From JALYUM01 sp036688685 (GTDB taxonomy: Bacteria; Pseudomonadota; Gammaproteobacteria; Burkholderiales; Burkholderiaceae_D): a stretch of 64,000 nt of DNA. The stretch's first letter is position 1. Each line of letters begins with the position of its first letter. The translations under genes were made by a program, and so were the position numbers. This document shows, piece after piece, positions 28,690 to 36,543 of the stretch. The stretch covers positions 248,001 through 312,000 of the forward strand of contig NZ_JAQQPS010000003.1 of NCBI RefSeq assembly GCF_036688685.1, given 5' to 3'. The notes beneath the pieces are model-generated. The model saw only the letters and a program-made list of their open reading frames with translations, had not been told where the DNA came from and made no database searches.

Positions 28690-29879
28690 CTGCGCGTGTG
28701 TGGGATGTCATCCTGGTCGGCGCGGGTCTCGCCAATGGCCTGATCGCCTGGCGTTTGACGAGCGAGCGGCCCGACCTGCGCATCCTGGTCCTGGAACAGG
28801 CAGCGACGATGGGCGGCAACCACACCTGGTCGTTTCATGACAGCGATCTCAGCAGCGCACAGCGAGCCTGGATCGCGCCGCTGGTGACGCACCATTGGCC
28901 GGGCTACGAAGTGCGCTTCCCGGCACTTACCCGCGCGCTCGCCGGCGGCTACAGCAGCATCGCCTCGACCGATTTCGCGCGCGTTATCAATGCGGCGCTG
29001 GGCGACCAGCTGCGCCTGGGCTGCGCGGTCGCCGCCGTCACGCCCACCTCGGTCACACTGGCCAGCGGTGACGTGTTACATGCCGGCGCCGTCATCGATG
29101 GCCGCGGCGTACGCGCCAGCGCCAGCGTGGCGCTCGGCTACCAGACCTTCCTCGGCCAGGAAGTGCGGCTGGCCGCGCCGCATGGCCTGACAGCTCCCAT
29201 CATCATGGATGCCACCGTCGCGCAGGGCGGTGGCTACCGCTTCGTCTACGTGCTACCGTTTGGGCCCGACACGCTGCTGATCGAAGACACGCACTACGTC
29301 GACCAGGGCCACATCGACCCCGACCACCTGCGCGCGAATATCGCGGCGTATGCGCAGGCGCATCGGTGGGACGTGGTTGAACTGCTGCGCGAAGAGCGCG
29401 GCTCGCTGCCCATTACGCTGGCCGGCGACTTCGACGCCTACTGGCAGGAACTCGCTGGACAACCCTGCTCCGGTCTGCGCGCCGGCCTGTTTCATCCGAC
29501 CACCGGCTACTCGTTGCCCCACGCGTTGCGCCTTGCCGAGCGCATCGCGGCCTTGCCGGACCTGGCGGCGCCGGCACTGTTTGCCGCCATCCGCGCCGAA
29601 GCGCAGCGCGAATGGCGCAGCCAGGGATTTTTTCGTCTGCTCAACCGCATGCTGTTCCTGGCCGGCCGTGCCGACCAGCGCTGGAGCGTGATGCAGCGCT
29701 TTTATCATTTGCGTGCGCCGCTGATCGCGCGCTTCTATGCCGGCGCCTTGAACCCGCTCGACAAGTTGCGCCTGGTTTCCGGCAAGCCGCCGGTACCCGT
29801 CATGGAAGCCATGGCAGCCGCACGCAAAACCCACCCAAAACACCTACACCTGTCTGGACATGCGCATGAACAACCATAA
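28686..29879 (+). CDS. crtY: Lycopene beta-cyclase CrtY
   Basis: Closes both ends of lycopene to beta-carotene. From the ATG at 28686 the protein has 397 residues. The FAD-binding N-terminus is WDVILVGAGLANGLIAWRL, followed by MGGNHTWSFHDSDL, a hallmark of CrtY. Later motifs include YRFVYVLPF and EDTHYVD, with the acidic residues implicated in cyclisation, and FHPTTGYSLP near 265. It overlaps crtX by 4 bp and crtI by up to 20 bp. The frame is open far upstream inside crtX, but the ATGA overlap fixes the start. Confidence 0.95.
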   Translation: MTARVWDVILVGAGLANGLIAWRLTSERPDLRILVLEQAATMGGNHTWSFHDSDLSSAQRAWIAPLVTHHWPGYEVRFPALTRALAGGYSSIASTDFARVINAALGDQLRLGCAVAAVTPTSVTLASGDVLHAGAVIDGRGVRASASVALGYQTFLGQEVRLAAPHGLTAPIIMDATVAQGGGYRFVYVLPFGPDTLLIEDTHYVDQGHIDPDHLRANIAAYAQAHRWDVVELLREERGSLPITLAGDFDAYWQELAGQPCSGLRAGLFHPTTGYSLPHALRLAERIAALPDLAAPALFAAIRAEAQREWRSQGFFRLLNRMLFLAGRADQRWSVMQRFYHLRAPLIARFYAGALNPLDKLRLVSGKPPVPVMEAMAAARKTHPKHLHLSGHAHEQP

Positions 29880-31356
29880 CAAAGCCGTCGTCATTGGCGC
29901 CGGCTTCGGCGGCCTGGCGCTGGCCATCCGCCTGCAGGCCAGCGGCATCCCGACCACCCTGCTCGAACAACGCGACAAACCGGGTGGCCGCGCCTACGTC
30001 TACGAGGACCAGGGTTTCACCTTCGACGCCGGCCCCACCGTCATTACCGATCCGTCCGCGCTGGAAGAGCTGTTCGCAGTCGCCGGCAAAAAAATGAGCG
30101 ACTATGTCGAGATGCTGCCGGTCTCGCCGTTCTACCGCCTGTGCTGGGAAGACGGCACGCAATTCGATTACGTCAACGACCAGGAAGCGCTCGACCGCCA
30201 GATCCACGCGATGAACCCGGACGACGTCGCGGGCTACCGCCGCTTCCTGAAGTATTCGGAAGCCGTGTTCGCGGAAGGCTATCTGAAACTGGGCGCCGTG
30301 CCCTTCCTGTCGTTCCGCGACATGATCGCCGCCGGCCCGGAGCTGGCCAAGCTGGAAGCATGGAAAAGCGTGTACAGCATGGTGTCGCGCTTCGTTAAAA
30401 ACGAAAAACTGCGCCAGGTGTTCTCGTTCCACTCGCTGCTGGTGGGCGGCAATCCATTTGTCACCTCGTCGATCTACACGCTGATCCATGCGCTCGAGCG
30501 CAAGTGGGGCGTCTGGTTTCCGCGCGGCGGCACCGGTGCGCTCATCAATGGCATGGTCAAGCTGTTCCAGGACATCGGCGGCACCATTGAACTGAATGCC
30601 GCAGTCGAACAAATCGAGATGTCCGGCAATGCAGCGACCGGCGTGCGCCTGAAGGATGGCCGCCATTTCCCGGCCACCGCGGTGGCCTCGAATGCCGACG
30701 TGGTGCACACCTATGCGAAACTGCTGGGCGACCATCCGCGCGGCGTCGACAAGGGCAAGTCGCTGACCAAAAAACGCTTCAGCAATTCGCTGTTCGTGCT
30801 GTACTTCGGCCTCGACAAGCACCACGAGCAGCTGCAGCACCACACCGTGTGCTTCGGACCGCGCTACCGCGGCCTGATCCAGGACATCTTCAACGCCAAG
30901 GCGCTGCCGACCGATTTTTCGCTGTACCTGCACGCGCCGTGCGTTACCGATCCGTCGCTCGCGCCCCCGGGCTGCGGCAGCCATTACGTGCTCGCGCCGG
31001 TGCCGCACCTGGGCACTGCCGACATCGACTGGGAAGAAGAAGGTCCGCGCTACCGCGACCGTATCTTCGATTATCTCGAAGAGCGCTACATGCCGGGCCT
31101 GCGCAGCCAGCTGGTCACCAGCCGCTTCTTCACGCCGTTCGATTTCCGCGACCAGCTCGGTGCCCACCTCGGCTCGGCGTTTTCGCTGGAACCGATCCTG
31201 ACGCAGAGCGCCTGGTTCCGCCCGCACAACCGCGACAGCCAGATCCAGAATCTGTACCTGGTTGGCGCCGGCACCCACCCGGGCGCGGGCGTCCCGGGCG
31301 TGGTTGGATCGGCCAAGGCCACGGCTGGCCTGATGATCGAGGATATGAAGGCATGA
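29866..31356 (+). CDS. crtI: Phytoene desaturase CrtI
   Basis: FAD-dependent four-step desaturation of phytoene to lycopene. From the ATG at 29866 the protein has 496 residues; another ATG two codons upstream (29860) is possible, but GGA lies 7 bases before the second. It shows VVIGAGFGGLALAIRLQASG, the GGRAYVYEDQGFTFDAGPTV block, and the C-terminal signature YLVGAGTHPGAGVPGVVGSA of bacterial CrtI. It overlaps crtY at its start and crtB (ATGA) at its end, so the four genes are translationally linked. Confidence 0.96.
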   Translation: MNNHNKAVVIGAGFGGLALAIRLQASGIPTTLLEQRDKPGGRAYVYEDQGFTFDAGPTVITDPSALEELFAVAGKKMSDYVEMLPVSPFYRLCWEDGTQFDYVNDQEALDRQIHAMNPDDVAGYRRFLKYSEAVFAEGYLKLGAVPFLSFRDMIAAGPELAKLEAWKSVYSMVSRFVKNEKLRQVFSFHSLLVGGNPFVTSSIYTLIHALERKWGVWFPRGGTGALINGMVKLFQDIGGTIELNAAVEQIEMSGNAATGVRLKDGRHFPATAVASNADVVHTYAKLLGDHPRGVDKGKSLTKKRFSNSLFVLYFGLDKHHEQLQHHTVCFGPRYRGLIQDIFNAKALPTDFSLYLHAPCVTDPSLAPPGCGSHYVLAPVPHLGTADIDWEEEGPRYRDRIFDYLEERYMPGLRSQLVTSRFFTPFDFRDQLGAHLGSAFSLEPILTQSAWFRPHNRDSQIQNLYLVGAGTHPGAGVPGVVGSAKATAGLMIEDMKA

Positions 31357-32342
31357 GCCAGGTCGGGGCTGAGCAACTGCTCGCGCACGCCACCGAAACC
31401 ATCGCGGTCGGCTCAAAAAGCTTTGCCGCCGCCGCGCGCCTGTTCGATCCGAGCACGCGGCGCGGCGTGCTGATGCTGTACGCGTGGTGTCGCCATTGCG
31501 ACGACGTCATCGACGACCAGGAACTCGGCTTCAACAACGCCGGCACGGTGGAACACGATGCGTCCGCGGCCCTGGCCGAACTGCAGCGCGACACCGCGCG
31601 CGCCTACGCAGGCGAACCGATGACGGTGCCGGCGTTCGCCGCTTTCCAGGAAGTCGCACGCAACCACCACATCGCGCAGCGCTACGCCCTCGACCACCTG
31701 GCCGGCTTCGCGATGGACGTCGATGACGCCCGCTACGAGACGCTGGACGACACCCTGCGCTACTGCTATCACGTGGCCGGCGTGGTGGGGCTGATGATGG
31801 CCCAGATCATGGGCGCGCAGGACGATGCGGTGCTGGACCGGGCCTGCGATCTGGGCATGGCGTTTCAGTTGACGAATATCGCGCGCGACATCGTGGAAGA
31901 CGCCCGCGTCGGGCGCTGCTACGTGCCGGCGCAGTGGCTGCGCGAAGCGGGCGTGCCGGCTGGCGTCGCGCTGGCGCAGTTGCCGGACTACCTGCCCGCC
32001 CTGGCGCAAGTCGCCGCGCGCCTGGTGGCTGAGGCAGAACCGTACTACCGATCGGCGAACGGCGGCATCCACGCGCTGCCGCTGCGCTCGGCCTGGGCGA
32101 TTGCCACAGCCCATGGGGTGTATCGCCAGATTGGCATCGACGTGCGCGCGCGCGGCACGCACGCGTGGGATCAGCGCGTGAGCACATCGAAGGCAGCCAA
32201 GCTGCGTTTATTGGCGCTGGGTGGTTTGCAGGCGCTGGCGTCGCGGATTATGAAGGCGCCTGCTCGTCCGCCTGGGCTTTGGCAGCGCCCCGGCCCCGGC
32301 CCTGTAGCGGGCCCTGGTGCAGCTGGCGCAACTGCGCTTTGA
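31353..32342 (+). CDS. crtB: Phytoene synthase CrtB
   Basis: Condenses two GGPP to phytoene. From the ATG at 31353, overlapping the crtI stop, the protein has 329 residues. The two Asp-rich motifs are present: RHCDDVIDDQE near 47 and QLTNIARDIVEDARVGRCYVP near 170. The core ends near residue 300; the last 30 residues (Arg/Pro/Gly/Ala-rich) are encoded in DNA that is also the 3-prime end of crtZ on the other strand. That tail has no recognisable motif. Confidence 0.95.
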   Translation: MSQVGAEQLLAHATETIAVGSKSFAAAARLFDPSTRRGVLMLYAWCRHCDDVIDDQELGFNNAGTVEHDASAALAELQRDTARAYAGEPMTVPAFAAFQEVARNHHIAQRYALDHLAGFAMDVDDARYETLDDTLRYCYHVAGVVGLMMAQIMGAQDDAVLDRACDLGMAFQLTNIARDIVEDARVGRCYVPAQWLREAGVPAGVALAQLPDYLPALAQVAARLVAEAEPYYRSANGGIHALPLRSAWAIATAHGVYRQIGIDVRARGTHAWDQRVSTSKAAKLRLLALGGLQALASRIMKAPARPPGLWQRPGPGPVAGPGAAGATAL

Positions 32343-32772
32343 CGACTGCCACAGGGGGCGAGTAAAGGAAGCCGAACGACACGGCGCCCTCTTTGCCCTC
32401 GACCGCGTGGTGCATCAGGTGGGCCTGATACAGGCGTTTCAGATAACCGCTCTTCGGCACGTACTTGAACGGCCAGCGGCGGTGCACCAGGCCGTCGTGG
32501 GCGACGAAGTAGAGAAAGCCGTAGGCCGTCATGCCGGCGCCGATCCATTCGAGCGGATGGCGCCCTTCGGTGCCGAGCCAGATCAGCAGGATCGACACAC
32601 CTGCAAAGAACACCGCGTATAAATCGTTTTTTTCGAACCAGCCGGTGCGCGGCTCGTGGTGCGACTTGTGCCAGTTCCAGCCGAAGCCATGCATGATGTG
32701 CTTGTGCGCCAGGACGGAAAACACCTCCATGGCGGCGACGGTGAACAGCACAATAAGCGAGTTGACTAGCAT
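32248..32772 (-). CDS. crtZ: Beta-carotene hydroxylase CrtZ
   Basis: Membrane di-iron hydroxylase that makes zeaxanthin from beta-carotene. The 174-residue protein has the full histidine set: HKHIMHGFGWNWHKSHH near 23-39, HDGLVHRRWPFKYVP near 92-106, and HLMHHA near 118. Hydrophobic segments lie at about 4-22, 51-68 and 77-90. It converges on crtB and shares 95 bp with it, so its last 30 residues (rich in Gly, Gln, Ala and Arg) are complementary-strand coding. This crtZ orientation opposite to crtEXYIB is also known from Pantoea clusters. Confidence 0.94.
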   Translation of the reverse strand: MLVNSLIVLFTVAAMEVFSVLAHKHIMHGFGWNWHKSHHEPRTGWFEKNDLYAVFFAGVSILLIWLGTEGRHPLEWIGAGMTAYGFLYFVAHDGLVHRRWPFKYVPKSGYLKRLYQAHLMHHAVEGKEGAVSFGFLYSPPVAVVKAQLRQLHQGPLQGRGRGAAKAQADEQAPS

Positions 32773-32874
32773 GAGGGTCGATTCAGGAAAGCGGCAAGTG
32801 CCAAAAGTCTAGCACAGCGGGCGCCGCCATCCGGCAGCTTGCACACGATTGACCCGAACCTGACAGCTTGGTAC

Positions 32875-34152
32875 CTAGATCGCGTAACGCACCACGTTGT
32901 CCGACCACTCAAACGCCGCCACTTCAAGGTCGAGCAAATCGTCGCTGGAAATGGCCAGCGTCTTCAGGGTCGGTGCGACTTCGACGGCGACGTCGTCCAT
33001 GCGCTCGATCGATTCGGCCAGTTTCAGCAGCTCGCCGAAAAAACCGCTGCGGTACAGCAGCGCTTCCGAGACGTCGTCGATCATCGGGATCTGCTCCATC
33101 AGGTCGTCCATACGCACTTCGAACAGCACGTCCATCAGCGACATCATGCCCACCGTGAAGGCGATTTCCGACAGGTTGCGCTGCCCCGGGCGCAGGCGCT
33201 GGGCCAGCAGTTCCATCAGGCGCCCGCGCGTGGTGGCCAGCATCAGCAAGGGACTGAGCGTATGGCCGCGCGCACCCGGCTCGGCGTAGAGCAGGATTTG
33301 CAGCCAGCGCTGCAACTGGCGCCGGCCCAGCAGCATCAGCGCCTGGCCCAGCGAGTCGATGCGCTGGCGCGCGCCCACGGCCGGCGTGTTCACCAGGCGC
33401 AGCAGGTTCAGCGCCAGCGCAGCATCCTTTTTCACGGCCTTTTCGATGACCTTGTTTTCCGCGTCCGAGGTGACCATGTTCATCAGCTCCACCACCGCCA
33501 GCTGCGATGGCGACAGCTTGCGCCCGCCAAGGACGGCCGGCTTGGCGAAATGGTAACCCTGGAAGTAGTCGAAGCCGAGCTCCATGCACAGCTTGTATTC
33601 TTCGCGCGTTTCGACTTTTTCCGCGACCAGCTTCTTGCCGGCGCGGCGCCACAGCGGCACCAGCCGCGCCAGCGTCGCTTGCGGCATGTCGTGCAGATCC
33701 AGCTTGACGAAGTCGACCAGCGGCAGCAGGCGCTGCACGTTGGGCGTGTCGGAGGCAATGCCGGCGGCGCAGAAGCGGAAACCGTGGCCAGCCAGCTCCG
33801 CGATGCGCGCCAGCAGCGCGTCGGTGGCCTGCACGGTACCGACCAGTTCGAGGATGACCCGGTCGCGCGGCAGGAAGGCGAAGATATCGCTGGCCAGCAC
33901 CTCGGCGTCGACATTGATGAAGCCGACCGCTGCGCCGATCACCTTCTCGAGGCCGAGCTGGGCCGTGTGGGCGATGACGGCGGCGGTGGCAGCCAGGCCC
34001 GAGCCGAACTCGGCCGAGCCGCGGGCCGCACTGCGAAACAGTAATTCGTAGCCGAACAAGGCTTGCTGGCGGTCGATCACCGGCTGGCGTCCCAGGTAAA
34101 AATCACGGGGGCGGACAGGCTGGGACGCGTTCTCCAAGGCGGAATTGGTCAT
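32875..34152 (-). CDS. EAL-HDOD protein with degenerate EAL motif
   Basis: The 425-residue protein joins an EAL-type domain (about 15-210) to an HDOD domain (about 212-400), the YuxH/CdgJ architecture. The catalytic EAL signature is replaced by YELLFR (35-40), and the later metal-binding acids are not in their usual contexts, so c-di-GMP hydrolysis is unlikely. HDOD is a protein-interaction domain found in signalling proteins that affect motility and stress. DFVKLDLHDMP and KVETREEYKLCMELGFDYFQGYHFAKP are typical of the subfamily. It is transcribed alone; its stop lies 102 bp from crtZ. Confidence 0.88.
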   Translation of the reverse strand: MTNSALENASQPVRPRDFYLGRQPVIDRQQALFGYELLFRSAARGSAEFGSGLAATAAVIAHTAQLGLEKVIGAAVGFINVDAEVLASDIFAFLPRDRVILELVGTVQATDALLARIAELAGHGFRFCAAGIASDTPNVQRLLPLVDFVKLDLHDMPQATLARLVPLWRRAGKKLVAEKVETREEYKLCMELGFDYFQGYHFAKPAVLGGRKLSPSQLAVVELMNMVTSDAENKVIEKAVKKDAALALNLLRLVNTPAVGARQRIDSLGQALMLLGRRQLQRWLQILLYAEPGARGHTLSPLLMLATTRGRLMELLAQRLRPGQRNLSEIAFTVGMMSLMDVLFEVRMDDLMEQIPMIDDVSEALLYRSGFFGELLKLAESIERMDDVAVEVAPTLKTLAISSDDLLDLEVAAFEWSDNVVRYAI

Positions 34153-34219
34153 TGCAGGATTTATCGAGACGGGAAGCGCCTACTTTATCCGATTCGCCGC
34201 CAGAAGTATTGCACTTCGG

Positions 34220-34996
34220 CTATACGTCGACTAACAGTGGTGCGCCGTCCACAAACACTTTCAGTTCTCCGGTGCCGAAGTCGACCCAGACTTCGTTCGT
34301 CGTCAATGCTTCTGTAACAATCACTGCAACCCTGTCCTGCGGCGTGGTGACCTGGGAAAAATCGATGGTCAGGTCTTCGTCGGACAGGCAGGCCGTCACG
34401 AACGGGAACTGGCGCACCACATAACACAGCTTGGTCGAGCAGTGGACGTACAGCGCAAGGCCGTCGGACAGCGTCATGTTGAACGTGCCGAAGGCGGCAA
34501 TGTGCGCGCACAGTTCAGCGAGGACAGGTCGCAAGGCGGCAATGCCCGGGGCCGTGTCGCCGAAGCGGCGCCGCAACTCCTGCATCACATAGCAAAAGGC
34601 CAGCTCGCTGTCGGTGCTGCCGACCGGGCGGAAGGCGCCGTCGAGCTCGGGCGCGAAGGCCTTCAGGTCACCGTTGTGGGCGAACACCCAGTACTTGCCC
34701 CACAGTTCGCGCACGAACGGGTGGCAGTTTTCCAGGGCGATCTGGCCTTGCGTGGCTTTGCGAATATGGGCGATGACGTTGGTCGACTTGATCGGATACT
34801 GCTTGATCAGTTCGGCGATAGGGGAAGCGATCGCGGCCTGGTGGTCGACGAAGTGACGCACACCGGTACCTTCAAAAAACGCGATACCCCAGCCGTCATG
34901 GTGGGTATCGGTGCGGCCGCCGCGGTGGACGAAGCCGGTAAAGCTGAAGATGATGTCCGTGGGGACGTTGCAATTCATTGCGAGGAGCTGGCACAT
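34220..34996 (-). CDS. Class II glutamine amidotransferase (YafJ-like)
   Basis: The 258-residue protein is a stand-alone Ntn-type amidotransferase. Cys2, exposed after removal of the initiator Met, is the nucleophile in MCQLLAMNC. HHDGWGIAFFEG and VIAHIRKATQG are the substrate-binding motifs shared with YafJ and the glutaminase domain of PurF-type enzymes. The acceptor reaction of the family is unknown. It is not adjacent to purine or glutamate genes. Confidence 0.9.
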   Translation of the reverse strand: MCQLLAMNCNVPTDIIFSFTGFVHRGGRTDTHHDGWGIAFFEGTGVRHFVDHQAAIASPIAELIKQYPIKSTNVIAHIRKATQGQIALENCHPFVRELWGKYWVFAHNGDLKAFAPELDGAFRPVGSTDSELAFCYVMQELRRRFGDTAPGIAALRPVLAELCAHIAAFGTFNMTLSDGLALYVHCSTKLCYVVRQFPFVTACLSDEDLTIDFSQVTTPQDRVAVIVTEALTTNEVWVDFGTGELKVFVDGAPLLVDV

Positions 34997-35037
34997 GCCA
35001 ATAGCTTAACATGTGCCGACGTAGTGCGACGGTCTGG

Positions 35038-35295
35038 CTAGTGCAGCAGCACCGGCTGACTCATCAACACGTCGTAGGACCCCAGGAAATCGTCGATCTC
35101 CTCCATGGTCGGCTCGCTGGCAATGAGATTGTTCACATCGCGCCGGAAGCTCTGGGCGAGTTTGCCCGCGATGAACGCTTCCCGGCGCCCCGATTTGTCG
35201 ACGATTTCGTAGCCGCCGAAACGCAGTGCTTCGAGTTCCTTGTCCACGCCAAACTCGACGACGCTGTATTGCTCGCTGTTGTAGATCACATTCAT
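35038..35295 (-). CDS. DUF3567 family protein
   Basis: The 85-residue protein has the pattern of this betaproteobacterial family: MNVIYNSEQYSVVEF at the start, FGGYEIVDKSGRREAFIAGK in the middle, and VNNLIASEPTMEEIDDFL toward the end. The function is unknown. A GGAG site lies close to the ATG. It sits between an amidotransferase gene and a CobW-like gene on the same strand, 79 bp from the latter. Confidence 0.85.
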   Translation of the reverse strand: MNVIYNSEQYSVVEFGVDKELEALRFGGYEIVDKSGRREAFIAGKLAQSFRRDVNNLIASEPTMEEIDDFLGSYDVLMSQPVLLH

Positions 35296-35374
35296 GCCGG
35301 GCTCCGATCAGTCAGTGTGGCAGCCGGTAACAAGCTGCCTGTCCATGAAGAGATGGGGCCGGCGGGGGCGCATT

Positions 35375-35749
35375 TCAAGGCGATGCATGAACATCGTCCG
35401 CCAGCTCCAGCAGCTGATCGTATGGCGCACTTGCCAGCCATGATCGCAACTGATCGAGATGGTCGCTGCTTCCGACACCGATGTAGACCCGGTCGGGGTG
35501 ATTGCGCAGGAGACGATTCAATGTTACACGCAAAACGAGATTACCAGCGCAGCATAAACAGCCGCCTGCGATGCGCGCCACGGAAAGATGGGAATCGGGC
35601 AGCAATGGCGAGGCCGCGTCCGCCAGTCCTTCGAGGATGACGGCGCAACTGGCGCCCGGCGCGACGGCGCCAAGCAGGGCCGAAATACAACGTTCACGTG
35701 CAGCCGGCGACGCCCCCGTGACGAGGGTGAGCGCCGTCGGCACTGGCAT
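35375..35749 (-). CDS. Degenerate CobW/COG0523-like protein without P-loop
   Basis: The ATG at 35749 gives 124 residues; a TTG one codon earlier is less likely. GGCLCCAGN (62-70) is the CxCC metal motif of CobW-type GTPases, and the flanking LxxRVTLNRLL helix fits. At the place of Walker A there is VTGASPAARER (10-20), with no GK(S/T). The G3/G4 motifs and the C-terminal CobW domain are missing, so it is about one third of a normal family member. Start and stop overlap the upstream response regulator as TGATG. It may bind metal or be a relic. Confidence 0.7.
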   Translation of the reverse strand: MPVPTALTLVTGASPAARERCISALLGAVAPGASCAVILEGLADAASPLLPDSHLSVARIAGGCLCCAGNLVLRVTLNRLLRNHPDRVYIGVGSSDHLDQLRSWLASAPYDQLLELADDVHASP

Positions 35750-36483
35750 CAACCGCCTTTTTTGGCCAGCTTGCCGGGCTCGACGCCCAGCTGCTTGAGC
35801 TTGCGGTACAGGTGTGTACGCTCGAGGCCGGTTTTCTCGGCAACGCGCGTCATGCTGCCGCCTTCGCGGCCCAGGTGGTGCTCGAAGTACATGCGCTCAA
35901 AGGCGTCACGCGCCTCGCGCAGCGGCAGGTCGAAGCTGAGCGTGTAACCCTGCTGCGGTTCGCCGTTGGCAATGGCGCCAACGCGCGCGCCCATTTGCAA
36001 CGCCGTCGACGGCATGGAAAACATCGACGCCGAAGACGACGACAGCGGCGCCGGATGCTCTTCGGCGGGCGCGGCCATGATCGGGCGCGGCGCCATGACC
36101 GGCGCGCGTACCACTTCCTGGCCCCGCGCCAGACCTTGCTGCACCGCTTTGAGCAGCTTTTGCAGGGCAATCGGCTTTTCGAGGAAATTCAGGGCGCCGA
36201 TGCGGGTCGCTTCCACCGCGGTGTCGATCGTCGCGTGGCCCGACATCATGATGACCGGCATGGTCAGTAAACCATCGCGTTGCCATTCCTTGAGCAGGGT
36301 AACGCCGTCGGTATCCGGCATCCAGATATCGAGCAGCACCAGATCGGGTGCCCCGGCCGCGCGTGCTTCCCTGGCCTGTTGCGCATTTTCGGCAAGCTGG
36401 ATCGCGTGACCTTCATCGCCCAGAATTTCCGAGAGGAGCTCGCGGATGCCCATTTCATCATCAACTACGAGTATGTTCGCCAT
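35749..36483 (-). CDS. NtrX-like response regulator lacking the AAA+ domain
   Basis: The 244-residue protein has an N-terminal receiver domain with phosphoacceptor D52 (LLDIWMPDTDG) and K103 in LEKPI. A Pro/Ala/Ser-rich linker (about 120-170) replaces the sigma-54 AAA+ domain of classic NtrX. A Fis-type helix-turn-helix closes it (MTRVAEKTGLERTHLYRKLKQLG near 210-232). It follows its NtrY-like kinase by 60 bp. It should bind DNA but not activate sigma-54 RNA polymerase directly. This shortened form occurs widely in betaproteobacteria. Confidence 0.9.
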   Translation of the reverse strand: MANILVVDDEMGIRELLSEILGDEGHAIQLAENAQQAREARAAGAPDLVLLDIWMPDTDGVTLLKEWQRDGLLTMPVIMMSGHATIDTAVEATRIGALNFLEKPIALQKLLKAVQQGLARGQEVVRAPVMAPRPIMAAPAEEHPAPLSSSSASMFSMPSTALQMGARVGAIANGEPQQGYTLSFDLPLREARDAFERMYFEHHLGREGGSMTRVAEKTGLERTHLYRKLKQLGVEPGKLAKKGG

Positions 36484-36543
36484 CTAGTGTGCCTTTTACA
36501 ATTCCGACCGGAGAAACAGCCTCATTCTATGCGTGAATACGCT

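Noticed and set aside
27714..29879. A single 721-codon gene joining the end of crtX with crtY
   Set aside because: The upstream part is out of frame with crtX and meaningless. The ATGA at 28686 gives a normal-length CrtY.
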